Shown piece by piece: positions 39,069 through 49,137 of a stretch of DNA of 64,000 nucleotides. The number at the start of each line of letters is the position of its first letter. Positions within the stretch are counted from its first letter, which is position 1. Source of the DNA: Anagrus nilaparvatae (taxonomy: Eukaryota > Arthropoda > Insecta > Hymenoptera > Mymaridae); assembly GCA_022575985.1 (NCBI GenBank), contig JAKSXM010000231.1, positions 374,501 through 438,500 on the forward strand, given 5' to 3'. Below the pieces are notes generated by a model that saw only the letters and a program-made list of their open reading frames with translations, was not told the origin of the DNA and did not search any database. Both the position numbers and the translations under genes were made by a program.

Positions 39069-41744
39069 CTATGGGGTCATTTTTATAGCACTTTCTTTGC
39101 AATATTCTCGAAAAATTCTTAAGGTTGATTTTCTTACTGCTTTTGTTATATTTTGAGATAACTCTATCGGGTCCTGAATACACAGTGGAGAATCAATTCG
39201 GAATGTTTCTGGTTCTTTAGATTTTAAATATTGCTTGTACAAATTCATTTCCTTTGGCAAATAATCAAGAAAAACAAATATTCTTTTCTTGAAAACTTTT
39301 CCCAAAAGTGGACAAATAAAATGAGTTCTGTAATCAAATTCAGCGTAATATAAAAAAAATCCTCTTAACAATTCGTCTATTGGAATGTTTAGTGAATTAA
39401 CAGTTACATTCTCAGAAAAACTGCAATCCCAATCTGGAAAAGAATTACTATTAATATAGAAACTTCTTCAATCTCTAATAATCTAGTAAAATCACGGTTT
39501 TGCGGGTGTTTTTGGCAACCCAGGTAAAAAATGGTCTTTTAGAGATCTGCTGGGTCACGGATTCCAAAAGTTTAAATTTAGTTTATAAAAAATTTATCCA
39601 ACATCCTTCAATTTGAAAAAATATATCCCCTTATATGGCTGTTTTTACAATATTTACAAACCACAGTAAGAATTAGTTAATTAAATAGGTTTTCGGAACT
39701 CCATTTTGGAGGTTCAATAAAAAAATCAGGCAAACACCCTTAAATTTGAAAATTACATCTTATTTAAAGAGTATTTTTCTACATTCGCAAAGAATAATAA
39801 AATTTTGCCTGCACATACTTTTTTTGGGTCTCGTTGCTCTCGAATTTCGTAGTCATGTATGCATGTGCGAAATTCTCAAAACTTGGGAACATTATAAAAT
39901 CAATCATAAAAAGAGTTTTGAGAATTTTTTTAGGTCGAGGATCCCGAAATACAAGATCACTGGCCCAAAAATACATCCTGTTATCCCAAATCCACCCCTG
40001 TATTTCCGCAATTTTAAGGTGATTCACTTGTATTCCTTGAACAAGATCAACAAACTCGTAATTACCAGCTAAAAAAAAATTTTAAAAAGGGGTATTTTCA
40101 CTCATCCCATTAGCAAGTTATCAATTTTTTAACATTTGGTAGTTTTTTCTCACCTTGGTTGCCAAAATAAACCCCATTATTCCCTTTGTGATTCAACTGG
40201 AGGATTAAATCTTTAATTAAACTCAAAACTTACAATCAACGATTTTCCGGCATTTATTCGTCTCTAATAATTCGTATACACATGGTATTAAATTTTTAAA
40301 TTGTAAATAAAAAACTAGTAGCCAAGAAACTGCAAAACTATTTATACGATTACTTCCTAATAAGCTGTTTTCTGAAAACCATTTTTTTAAATATAGAGTC
40401 ATTGTTCTGCAGATTGGAAAAGCTATATTATAAATCCTGTAAAGAAGTATCACAAAAATTGTTACTCGAGTTACAAATAATTAACACAGCATTAGTTTAC
40501 CTTAATAATTTGGACTTTTCTACGCCTAATCCATTTATGAAAGAGATATCGCAAGATAGTTGAGTTGGTATATGTGTCATTCTTATAATTGGAACTCTAG
40601 TCCATGACAAGACTTCATCAACGATCCAAGTATCCGTCTGATTTTCAAAGTAATATACAAGAGATTCTAGTAATTCTAAACTCTTGGAACGAGATTCTTG
40701 TTTATAATAAAAGTTGCCGCAATCTAGAAAAATATCCACATCGCTATCGGGAAAAGCCAAGAACGATATTCTTGATCCAAAAACGTATGCTTTTGCATTT
40801 GGGTAAAGAATTTTTCCCGTTTTTTCAATCGATTCTACAATGTTGAACTCGCTTTCTTTGTCATGCAAGGTGCAATCATTCGAAGTTTCAACTAGTTTGC
40901 TGATTTTTTCATTTACATTTTGCAATAGCTCTTGTGCCAAAGATGACATTGGTGGAACACAAGTTTCGTTATTTTTAACCCTGAGCTTGTGTGAAGAGTT
41001 TTCGCAATGTATGTTGAAAGAATCTGATTTACCATACCAATATTCAGCACACACTAGACAGAGATAGCAACCTGTAGGTTCAGAAACTTGTCTTGCTATC
41101 ATTTCATTTGCTTTGTGATCAGGGTGGGTTAAATGCTTTGCGAAATCGATTTCAGATTTGGCTTTTTTCTCGCATATGTCACAATGAAATTTGTCAGCAT
41201 GTAACCAAAATAAACCCGGAATTTTAAAATTTTCGTGCAACTTTTTTGACATGCCTTTTGTTATACGAAAATTCTTAACATGTTGTACCGAGGTGTAATG
41301 TTTCTTCAGAGCAGATGGTTGATTAGAAATACTGGAATTGCATGCAAAACATTTAAATGATTTATCCGATTCTTGTATCATGTAAGACAAAGCCATTTCT
41401 AAAGCACTTATTTGATTTGGTAATTGTTGCAGTTTTTTTGATTCATTTTGAAGTTCTTGCAAAAATGTAATGTGATCGTCTTGATACAAGTGTTCGTGTA
41501 TGATTTGAATGTTGCTACTTGGTAATTTTTGACAACAAAGAATACATGCAGCCACAGATTCATATGCAAATATAAATTTTAAACTTGAATTAAAATATTC
41601 CAAATTGGAACTGTCCATCCCGTATATATCTTCTTTTCCTCTTTCTAAACACATGCTCACATAAGAATCTTCAAAGTTGTGCAGCGAGTGGCCCAACGAG
41701 AATTTCCTAAATTTTTCAGTTGCTTGATTTTTTTTTGTTTTCAT
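39069..41744 (-). CDS. Zinc-finger terminal-nucleotidyltransferase-like protein
   Basis: Three exons, 41744-40501, 40436-40234 and 39433-39069, give 603 aa. The N-terminal half holds several C2H2/U1-type fingers (CILCCQ, CFACNS, CDICEK...HLTHPDH, CLVCAEY...HCENSSH). The nucleotidyltransferase core is intact: Gly323-Ser324 in VFGSR, Asp335 and Asp337 in DSDVDIF, and Asp399 in CDISF. The PAP-associated domain follows (CIQDPIELSQNITKAV). It matches the C-terminal third of the 54-kb gene and shares its intron positions. Intron 2 (about 800 nt) is enlarged by an inverted-repeat element. Expected role: RNA 3'-end nucleotide addition with finger-mediated RNA binding; specificity is unknown. The start is preceded by a splice-acceptor-like CTTCCAG, suggesting a non-coding first exon. 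Confidence 0.85.
39495..40185. mobile_element. Inverted-repeat element within intron 2 of the 39-kb gene
   Basis: GTTTTTGGCAACCCAGGT near 39,508 faces ACCTTGGTTGCCAAAATAAAC near 40,152 in opposite orientation. The equivalent intron is only 67-69 nt in the two paralogs, so the extra length of about 700 nt is best explained by this insertion. No coding frame of note is present. Confidence 0.5.
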
Positions 41745-42291
41745 TACTTGTTGTTTACAAGTTCTTTTTTTATTCTGGAAGCGAAAAAAAAAACTGTTTT
41801 TAAATTATTGTAAAGCTTAAAAAAAAAATTGTTTATTGCGGTTATTTATTTAAGTTAAACTACAACAGTAGAGCCAAAATTGTATGGAAATACCTTACAG
41901 CTGTTTTAGAGAGAATGGTGTTTGTCTTTTTATTAAAAAAATTTTATTATTGAAAATTTTAATCTTATTAGAGAAAAACTTAAAGTGAATGGTGTCTGTT
42001 TTTTACAATAATTTTTTTATGTTTATCGATAATTTTAGTCTTCTAAGGGAAAAACCTAGAATGCATGATCTCTGTCTTTTTGCAAAAATTAAAATTTTTT
42101 TCGATTAAAAATTTTTTTTCTTAAAAACCATGAACATTTTGATTAGGACAGGGTTATTGTATTTCCAGAGGCATCCAGCCCTACTGTAAAATTAACTATT
42201 CAATATAAACAGTAAAATTATTGAATTATCGAAACAATAAAATTATTGAAAACATGAATTTTCTAGATTTTTCAGTTGTTTTATTTTATTT
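41745..42291. repeat. Gap with about three degenerate 75-bp tandem units
   Basis: Between the nucleotidyltransferase gene and the zinc-finger gene, 41,905-42,125 shows three diverged units. Each has a GAATGGTGT(C/T)TGT-like core (third copy GCATGATCTCTGT) followed by T-rich and AAAATTTT-rich sequence. No coding continuity joins the two genes across this gap in any frame. Confidence 0.5.
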
Positions 42292-45200
42292 TTATGTTCT
42301 TTTAGTTGATTTTATTACCTCATTGTAACAAGTTCCTAACTTTTTATACTTATTAATCTCATGGGAGGTTTTGGTTACATGAAAAACAACTTCTTCAAAA
42401 TTACTAATCCAGCAAACGCAAATTAAACATTTATAAAATCTAGCCTTAGGGTCATAAATAATATCGTTTCTGTCTAGTAGCTCGTAATCATTTTGAGTGA
42501 GCGACAAGTTGTAGCTGTAAATACAGCAATTTTTTTTGCAGTTTTTATCCTTTTCAAGAGCAGCAACTTGACATTCTAAACAGTCACTTTCAGAATCCGA
42601 ACTACAAGCTTCTTCTGAATTTTTGTTAACATTTTCAATTGAAAAATTTTCAAAATTTTGACACGAGTCTCTAGTTTTAACATTTAAAATACTTTTCAAA
42701 AGTAAATCAGCTGGTGAACATTCGTTTTCAGATGCATTGTTAGATTGCATTTTATCTATAATAGATTCAGCGTTATTAGTTTCATTTATTAGCAAATTAT
42801 TTTTCATGTTTACATTTTCTACTTCAGCTAGAGATGTTTTTGCTTGTTTCTTACAATCAGAACACGATTTTGATTCAACTTGACATGCTTTGCATGACTT
42901 TTTTAATTCTTTACTTGTAACATTCTCTTTACCATTATCATTAACTGTATTGTTTTTAATAACTTGTTTTTTTAAAATTTCATCGCAATTTTTACATTTT
43001 TCTTTATAGTTGTTACATAAATTTTGTAAAAATTTAAAATCATTCAAAACTTGCATTTTTTGGGAATCTTGTATTTTTTTTTCATTTTCATCTTGTTTTT
43101 CATTTTCTAATTGCTTTTGCAGTTCTGAAGCTAGTAGTTCTTGTTTGTCTGTGTTTTTAGTTTCTGGAATACGAGAAAAAATTTGTTCAGAAGCCTTTTC
43201 TTCATATTTATTTGAATTATTGGTTTTGCAATGAGAATCTTGTGTTATTAAAGTACTTTTACAATTGTGAAACTTTTCATTTACATTATTTTCTTGTTTA
43301 TCTGAAACTTTTATTTCATCATTCAAATCATTACATTTACAATTTGAATTTTGTTTTATTAAAATTTTGGTACAATCTGAATTTTTATAGCAAGAACTTG
43401 TTTCTTGGACAGTTGTTTGCTTATCCTTAATAATAGTGTCTGGGTTTTCAGATATTGCTTTACTAGTTATTGTAATGGTAAATTCTTGAGTTGAAACATT
43501 TTCTTTTAAAATGGTTTCATGATCTTGTTTTATTTCATGACTAGCTGCCAATTCTTTGGGTTCAATATTTTTCTTAGGCACATTCTTCAAATCTTTCACA
43601 ATTTCCTTTGAGCTATTGGACATTTGGTTTTGTAGAGTTTTCCGACAAAACGGTAAATGTTCAAAAGCTTCTTCAACAGTGTAAGCTATAGAAAAACAAT
43701 GGGTGCATTCAAGTAATTCTTTTTTATTGACGTGTATAAATCTTATGTGAGGACAATTAAAAATCCTGTAAAAACATTGAATTTTATATCTATGCCTTTT
43801 GGTATCAAAATGTAAAAATAAATGCTTTTTGCTGTGATAATACTTGTGGCAGATAAAACACATGAAAAATTCACATAAATCTTTGCGTTCAATGTAATTA
43901 TTGTTTTTCAGTTCTTGATTCTCTGGATGAACCATCAACTTGTCAATGTGTTTTTTCTGATTTAAATGCTTAGAAATGAATCTGTATTGTAAAGTCATTG
44001 AACATACATTACAATAATAGCAAGAAACAAGTTCATTAGAATTTAACGATTTATTTTTTAATAAATCTTTATAACTTGGTAAATTATTATGAGCAACATT
44101 GTATACTTTTATATCGCTTCTTATCCCTGAAAATAAATTCACTCGATTTATATGTCCTTTTGATTCTAGATGTTTCATTAATACTTGGTCACTAGCTAGT
44201 ATTTCTTTACATAACAAGCATTCTATATTTTTTGATCTAGAATAATTATAAACTAGTATATCGATGTTGCGTAAATCTATATCTTGATACAAGTGCACCA
44301 TATTATGACAAATTATTTGTTTTAAACTATTTAAAGAAACGTTGCATTGCTTGCAATAGCGAATTTCACTAATAACTGTCTTTTTTAAGTTTGCTTCATT
44401 AATTATTTTAAGAATTTCCAGTTGTAAATTACACCTTGCTTCTTCTTTTTTATTTTGATGAGTTTGCTTTTTAATGTGAAAATATACATTCTCTAAATCG
44501 GAAATCCATAGTTCACAAATATTACATTTATAAAATTTGGCAGCTGGATTATAGGAAATATTATTTTCTTCAAGGAATCGTTCCTCTGAATTTTGATTAG
44601 ATTCATTACTTTCTAATTTAATATACTTTATTGAGTTGTGAGGAGCATTGTTGATTTTTGATAACACTGTTACTGAATTTAATAATTTATTGTTACCTGC
44701 ATTTAAAAGACTATTTGTAGAGTCTAATTTTTTTGACATACTAGATGTCGTCTTTTCTTTTTGAAATTTATCTTGAGCTACGTTCTTCAAATGATGTTCA
44801 CTTGATAAATGATTGAAAGCTGCTACTATCGAGTCATTATTAACTTTACAAATGTGGCATTCCATTAAATACATTTGGTTAATATGAGAAATTTTTATGC
44901 AACTATTTTTAAATACATAATGAAAACAATTAATTCTAGATCTATGTTCTCTAGTATCATAGTGAGAAAACAAATTAAATTTACTTGGATAATACTTGTT
45001 GCATACATAACAGACATAAGATACACTCAAGTCTTGGATATGTTCGCAGCTCGTTAATTCTGAATTTTTTGAAAAGAGTAACAAGTTTTTTTTATGTTTT
45101 TTCCCGTTAACATGATCAGAAAGACAATTTATATCAACGCTGGTCATACAAACATTACAAAAATAAATATACTCATCTTTTGTTTTTATAGAAGATTTCA

Positions 45201-45549
45201 CTAGCTTTTTGTAACTTGGAAGTAAATTAAATGAATCACTTTCAATTTTTAAATCATCTTTTAAAGAGGATAATAAATTTTCACAGCCTGTATGAATTTC
45301 TGCTTTCATGTGTTTTGTAAATTCTTCATCTTTCCTAAATATTTCATTGCAAAGTAAACATTTTATATTTTTTTCATTTGCATTAAACTCAACAGCATCA
45401 ACATTTTTTAAATTATATTTTCCATATAAATGCAACATATTGTGATGTATAAATTCCATGTGAGTATGTAATGTAAGTTCACATTGTTTACAAACAAAGC
45501 GAAATAAATTGAATTTGGTCTTGTGATTTTCATCATTTGAGTTCTCCAT
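42292..45549 (-). CDS. C2H2/U1-type zinc-finger protein, relative of the nucleotidyltransferase N termini
   Basis: A single exon codes 1085 aa. Two finger modules of the same kind as in the 54-kb gene are present, each beginning C-x2-C...HNMxHLY and continuing with a U1-type finger (CLLC...H-x5-H), then further CxxC fingers. A long Asn/Lys/Ser/Cys-rich linker with many single Cys-x2-Cys pairs follows (CKNC, CKAC, CSDC, CLEC), then a last finger (CLICVCW...H). No nucleotidyltransferase domain is present. An AG just before the start suggests a 5' non-coding exon. It lies 548 bp upstream of, and on the same strand as, the 39-kb enzyme gene. Together the two mirror the architecture of the 2081-aa protein. 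Probable nucleic-acid (dsRNA?) binding; exact role unknown. Confidence 0.82.
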   Translation of the reverse strand: MENSNDENHKTKFNLFRFVCKQCELTLHTHMEFIHHNMLHLYGKYNLKNVDAVEFNANEKNIKCLLCNEIFRKDEEFTKHMKAEIHTGCENLLSSLKDDLKIESDSFNLLPSYKKLVKSSIKTKDEYIYFCNVCMTSVDINCLSDHVNGKKHKKNLLLFSKNSELTSCEHIQDLSVSYVCYVCNKYYPSKFNLFSHYDTREHRSRINCFHYVFKNSCIKISHINQMYLMECHICKVNNDSIVAAFNHLSSEHHLKNVAQDKFQKEKTTSSMSKKLDSTNSLLNAGNNKLLNSVTVLSKINNAPHNSIKYIKLESNESNQNSEERFLEENNISYNPAAKFYKCNICELWISDLENVYFHIKKQTHQNKKEEARCNLQLEILKIINEANLKKTVISEIRYCKQCNVSLNSLKQIICHNMVHLYQDIDLRNIDILVYNYSRSKNIECLLCKEILASDQVLMKHLESKGHINRVNLFSGIRSDIKVYNVAHNNLPSYKDLLKNKSLNSNELVSCYYCNVCSMTLQYRFISKHLNQKKHIDKLMVHPENQELKNNNYIERKDLCEFFMCFICHKYYHSKKHLFLHFDTKRHRYKIQCFYRIFNCPHIRFIHVNKKELLECTHCFSIAYTVEEAFEHLPFCRKTLQNQMSNSSKEIVKDLKNVPKKNIEPKELAASHEIKQDHETILKENVSTQEFTITITSKAISENPDTIIKDKQTTVQETSSCYKNSDCTKILIKQNSNCKCNDLNDEIKVSDKQENNVNEKFHNCKSTLITQDSHCKTNNSNKYEEKASEQIFSRIPETKNTDKQELLASELQKQLENEKQDENEKKIQDSQKMQVLNDFKFLQNLCNNYKEKCKNCDEILKKQVIKNNTVNDNGKENVTSKELKKSCKACQVESKSCSDCKKQAKTSLAEVENVNMKNNLLINETNNAESIIDKMQSNNASENECSPADLLLKSILNVKTRDSCQNFENFSIENVNKNSEEACSSDSESDCLECQVAALEKDKNCKKNCCIYSYNLSLTQNDYELLDRNDIIYDPKARFYKCLICVCWISNFEEVVFHVTKTSHEINKYKKLGTCYNEVIKSTKRT

Positions 45550-46121
45550 TCTTTGCTTGTTTTTTTTTACCTTCAAAATTCAAAACTTTTATTCTTCATT
45601 CTTTTATATAAAACTATATAAAACTTATTTGCTGCGTACTTATAACTAGCAAATGCTTGTCTGGATTTGGATAACTCTAAAAATTTTAAGGGTTGTTGCT
45701 CTGAAATAAAGGAATGCAAATAGATTATTCATGAAAGAAAATATTTTTTATTTACAAGTAAATTCCGTGCAAATTTTAAAACAAATAAAATGAGTACTTG
45801 TGCAAGCTGAGAATTTCATATCAAATAAAATATTTTATATACGTATCACATTCAAAATATGAAATTACTTTTTGTTATTGTTTGTAAAAATAAATCATGA
45901 ACAACCTAACCTCTTTTTTTGTACTTCTTGTTTATTTATTTCACATTTTCACTAATACTAATTATCTTTTTAATTTCAATTAAACTACAATACAATTGAA
46001 TACAATTACAATTAACTGTAATTAAATCGAAACATTTTACGTTACAATTAATTTCAGTTAAATACAATTTCAGAAAAAAAATTTTCGCTCTGCGGGATAA
46101 CTTATTGGGAATATACTATGT
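45550..46121. other. Divergent intergenic region, left part
   Basis: Upstream sequence of the zinc-finger gene (minus). AT-rich, with nothing specific recognised. Confidence 0.4.
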
Positions 46122-46247
46122 GTTTCAGATCAACAAGATTCTCTATAACCAATCATATTTATAACTAGATAATCTGTCTCTCTCTTACTCGTTATTTTAC
46201 TAGCTTATGATTGGCTTTCCAAAAAGGATATCTTGTTGATCTAAAAC
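46122..46247. mobile_element. Short inverted-repeat element in a divergent promoter region
   Basis: GTTTCAGATCAACAAGAT at the left faces ATCTTGTTGATCTAAAAC at the right. Inside, CCAATCAT faces ATGATTGG. It is about 126 bp and non-coding. It lies between the zinc-finger gene and the ICT1 gene. Confidence 0.65.
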
Positions 46248-46557
46248 AGACTGTATAGTGACAAAATAATAAATATTATTAGTTTTGACTATAGCAGACA
46301 GCATGCAAAAATCGAACCCCATATTTTTGGTGCATTCAATTCAATTCTTAACATTGATAATAACGAATTAGACTTGAAATTAATTATTATTAACAAAAAA
46401 ATCATTTTACAATGATAAAATAAAGCTTATAAAATATATTTTTTAATTAGCATAAAATATTTTCAATTTCCCTCGTTGTTCGCCATCGTGAGGTTATATA
46501 CTTACATTAATAACTTGTTTAAAAACTATATATATATAAATAAACAATTTTAAAATA

Positions 46558-47297
46558 ATGAATTCAATAACTCCAAGATTACTAAAAACAATAATAAATC
46601 AGTCAACAAGAAAAAATCATGTATTAAATTTCGAAAGAGCATTTGCGTATAAAAGTGCCTTTTCTTTGGATAAATTACACTCTCAAAGTAGTTTAAAATT
46701 CACAACTCCAGAGTTTGTAAGTAACTATTTATATTTTATTTGAAAGAAATAAACATATAATTTATATTATTAGGTACCCGAAAATGCTAATAAAGAATTT
46801 AATGGATACATTCCCATGAAAGAACTTGAAATAAATTACTGTACTAGCAGTGGTCCAGGAGGTCAAAATGTTAACCGAGTTAACACAAAAGTAGATCTTA
46901 GATTTAATGTTGATAAGGCGTCATTTATTTCTTCAGAAATCAAAGAAAAATTAAAGATTAAGGTTATAATTAATTATTTTTACTAAAATATAAAAATTTA
47001 TAAATAAAGCTTATAAATTTGCATTTCCAGGAACATAATAGAATTAATAAAGAAGGTTTTTTGATCATCAAATCTGAACTAACAAAATCACAACAGCTTA
47101 ATGTAGCTGATGCTTTACAAAAAATCAGACAGTTGATAAGAGACTGTATTGTGGTTCCTAAAACACCAAAAATAGATGAAGAATTATTGTTAAAACAAAA
47201 AATAAAAGCTTCTCAAGAAAGAGTTTTTTCTAAAAGATTAAATTCACAAAAAAGAAGAGAACGCAATGCTTTAGTTAATAACAATAATTTGTTTTAA
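46558..47297 (+). CDS. mRpL58: Mitochondrial peptidyl-tRNA hydrolase ICT1 / mitoribosomal protein mL62
   Basis: Three exons, 46558-46716, 46774-46962 and 47031-47297, join in phase to 204 aa, the usual family length. The first exon codes a basic, hydroxylated leader of about 50 residues consistent with mitochondrial import. The catalytic GGQ loop is intact (SSGPGGQNVNRVNTKVDL), and the C terminus is the basic tail expected of ICT1 (KRLNSQKRRERN), which enters the ribosomal mRNA channel. The family hydrolyses peptidyl-tRNA on stalled mitoribosomes and is an integral large-subunit protein. AATAAA lies near 47,551. Confidence 0.94.
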
Positions 47298-47703
47298 TTT
47301 GAGTGTGTTACTATTGTAAATAATATGTTTTAAATTAGTTTTGTTTATATATTTTACAGGATATTTAAACTAGATCATTGCTAACAATGATAGACCGTGC
47401 GAAGCATAATAAGTCACTGTATTTTTTTTTTTTTTTAATACAGTTGGTAATTACTTTTGAAAGAATGTAAAATTGTTTTTAAACCAATTTGATTTGTTGA
47501 AATATTTGATTACTTGCAAATATAATTATTAAATTATTTGAAATTTCATTAATAAATACATTTGACATATATAATATTTGTTGTTTTTAATTTATTTTCT
47601 AAAAATATAGTATTATTGATATTATATATTTTTACTTATGGGTAAAGTTAGTTTTTAATTCAAAAATATTTTGAATACACTTCGGTTCATATATTTAGAA
47701 TTA
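47298..47703. other. 3' flank of the ICT1 gene
   Basis: 3' UTR with a poly(A) signal near 47,551; otherwise nothing is seen. Confidence 0.45.
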
Positions 47704-47780
47704 CAGTAAACTTCCGATATAACGAACACGAAGGGAGTGTAAATTTTGTTCAGTATATCGAGCTGTTCGAACGATCGTTA
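47704..47780. mobile_element. Terminal fragment resembling a pogo/Tigger-type transposon end
   Basis: ACAGTAAACTTCCGATATAACGAA followed by GTTCAGTATATCGAG resembles the terminal repeats of pogo/Tigger elements, which contain the same CGATATAACGAA-type motif. I did not find the opposite end, so this is only a fragment. Confidence 0.35.
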
Positions 47781-47919
47781 CTCAGTTCAAATGATAATTT
47801 TTGATGTAATGAAATTTTATTTTAGATAAATCTGTGGATGATTTTATTTGGTGGTATCAGAGTTATCACGTTTTTAACCCCCTGTCAATCATTTTCACCA
47901 ATAAATACTAACTTTGGCA

Positions 47920-48300
47920 CCAGGATTTCACTTTATCTGGATTGAGCCCAATAGATCTCTTTGTGGCTAAATTTACCAGATGTTATTTATTCTACTATCA
48001 TGCAAGATCCATTTTTCCCTTCTGGGTATCGATTTATAGATCAGGATTTCATTTATTCCCTATTGGGCCCAATATGACCCAGGATGGACGATTTTATCCT
48101 TGTTATTTATTTTATGCTGCTGAACCTATTTTACCCTTATAGTCTATTTTTATCCCTGGGAATCGATTTGTTCAGCAAGATCTCATTTTTTTCTAATCAA
48201 ATCCAATGGGCCCCTGGATACCTAAATTCTATCTGTTGGTATTTATTTTATCACGTGGGACCCATTTTTTACCTATAGAGTCCATTTTTATCCTTGGTAA
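47920..48300. repeat. Three-copy degenerate tandem repeat, unit about 120-135 bp
   Basis: GGATTTCA...GCCCAATA starts near 47,922, recurs near 48,044 (GGATTTCATTTATTCCC...GGGCCCAA) and again near 48,179 (GATCTCATTTTTTTC...GGGCCC). Each unit also has TGTTATTTATT/GGTATTTATTTTA and CCATTTTT blocks in the same order. The sequence is more GC-rich than its flanks. Open frames across it are not recognised as genes. Confidence 0.55.
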
Positions 48301-49137
48301 TAATCACCTATTACATTGATAATATATATAATCTTGCAAATATAATATATCTGAAACCTTACTCAGAATTATTATTCATAAAATTGTGGAGTTTATTAAT
48401 TTATTAACAAAATTTTTATAATCTGCATAAATTAAGAAATTTTTGCAATTATTAGATTCATTTATTTAAAAATTTTTTTATTCTATTTATATTACATTTT
48501 AAACATTAAATAATAATACTAAATATACGCATATTACAATTAAATAAAATTTTTTAAATTATTACTAATATATAAATTAGAATGGTTTTTACGTGGAAGT
48601 ATCTAGGATTCCTAAATCGCCGGCAAAACTTGAAAATACAAGTAAAAAAAAATTGGTTCCTTGTTAGATTTTTCACCTTACAAAGTGAGTGTCAATTATT
48701 TGGGAAGCCGATTTGCTTCTAACTTTCATAACAGGTTGTAAGTAAATAAACATCCCCTAACTCTCAGTTTATCTGAATAAAAGTATATTCATATTCCTTG
48801 TCCTAGAAATTAGACCCCCTATATAGGTTAAATATGGTTAAACCATATGGTTTATCATATGCAAAACCATTATGGTAAATATATTTAAACCCCCGTAGCC
48901 TAATTTATAACATGTCTTACAAAATAAGGTAATTTTAATTCATTCTATTCAGGGAGTTAACTCCCCAAATCAGAGAGTTCAAATCCCTAAACCAGAGTAA
49001 ACTCCCTAAAGCAGAGAGTTCAACACTCTTCTACACTCTCTTCGAATGAGTGTACGAAAAGCGTAAATACAAAATAAATATCTATATTTCTACCTCCGAA
49101 GTATAAAGATATTTACAATATTTACAATATATATAAA
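48301..49137. other. Intergenic region with short scrambled repeats near 48.95 kb
   Basis: Around 48,955-49,035 the motifs GGAGTTAACTCCC, CAGAGAGTTCAA (twice) and AAACTCCCTAAA recur close together, a small cluster of direct and inverted micro-repeats. No gene is seen. Confidence 0.35.
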
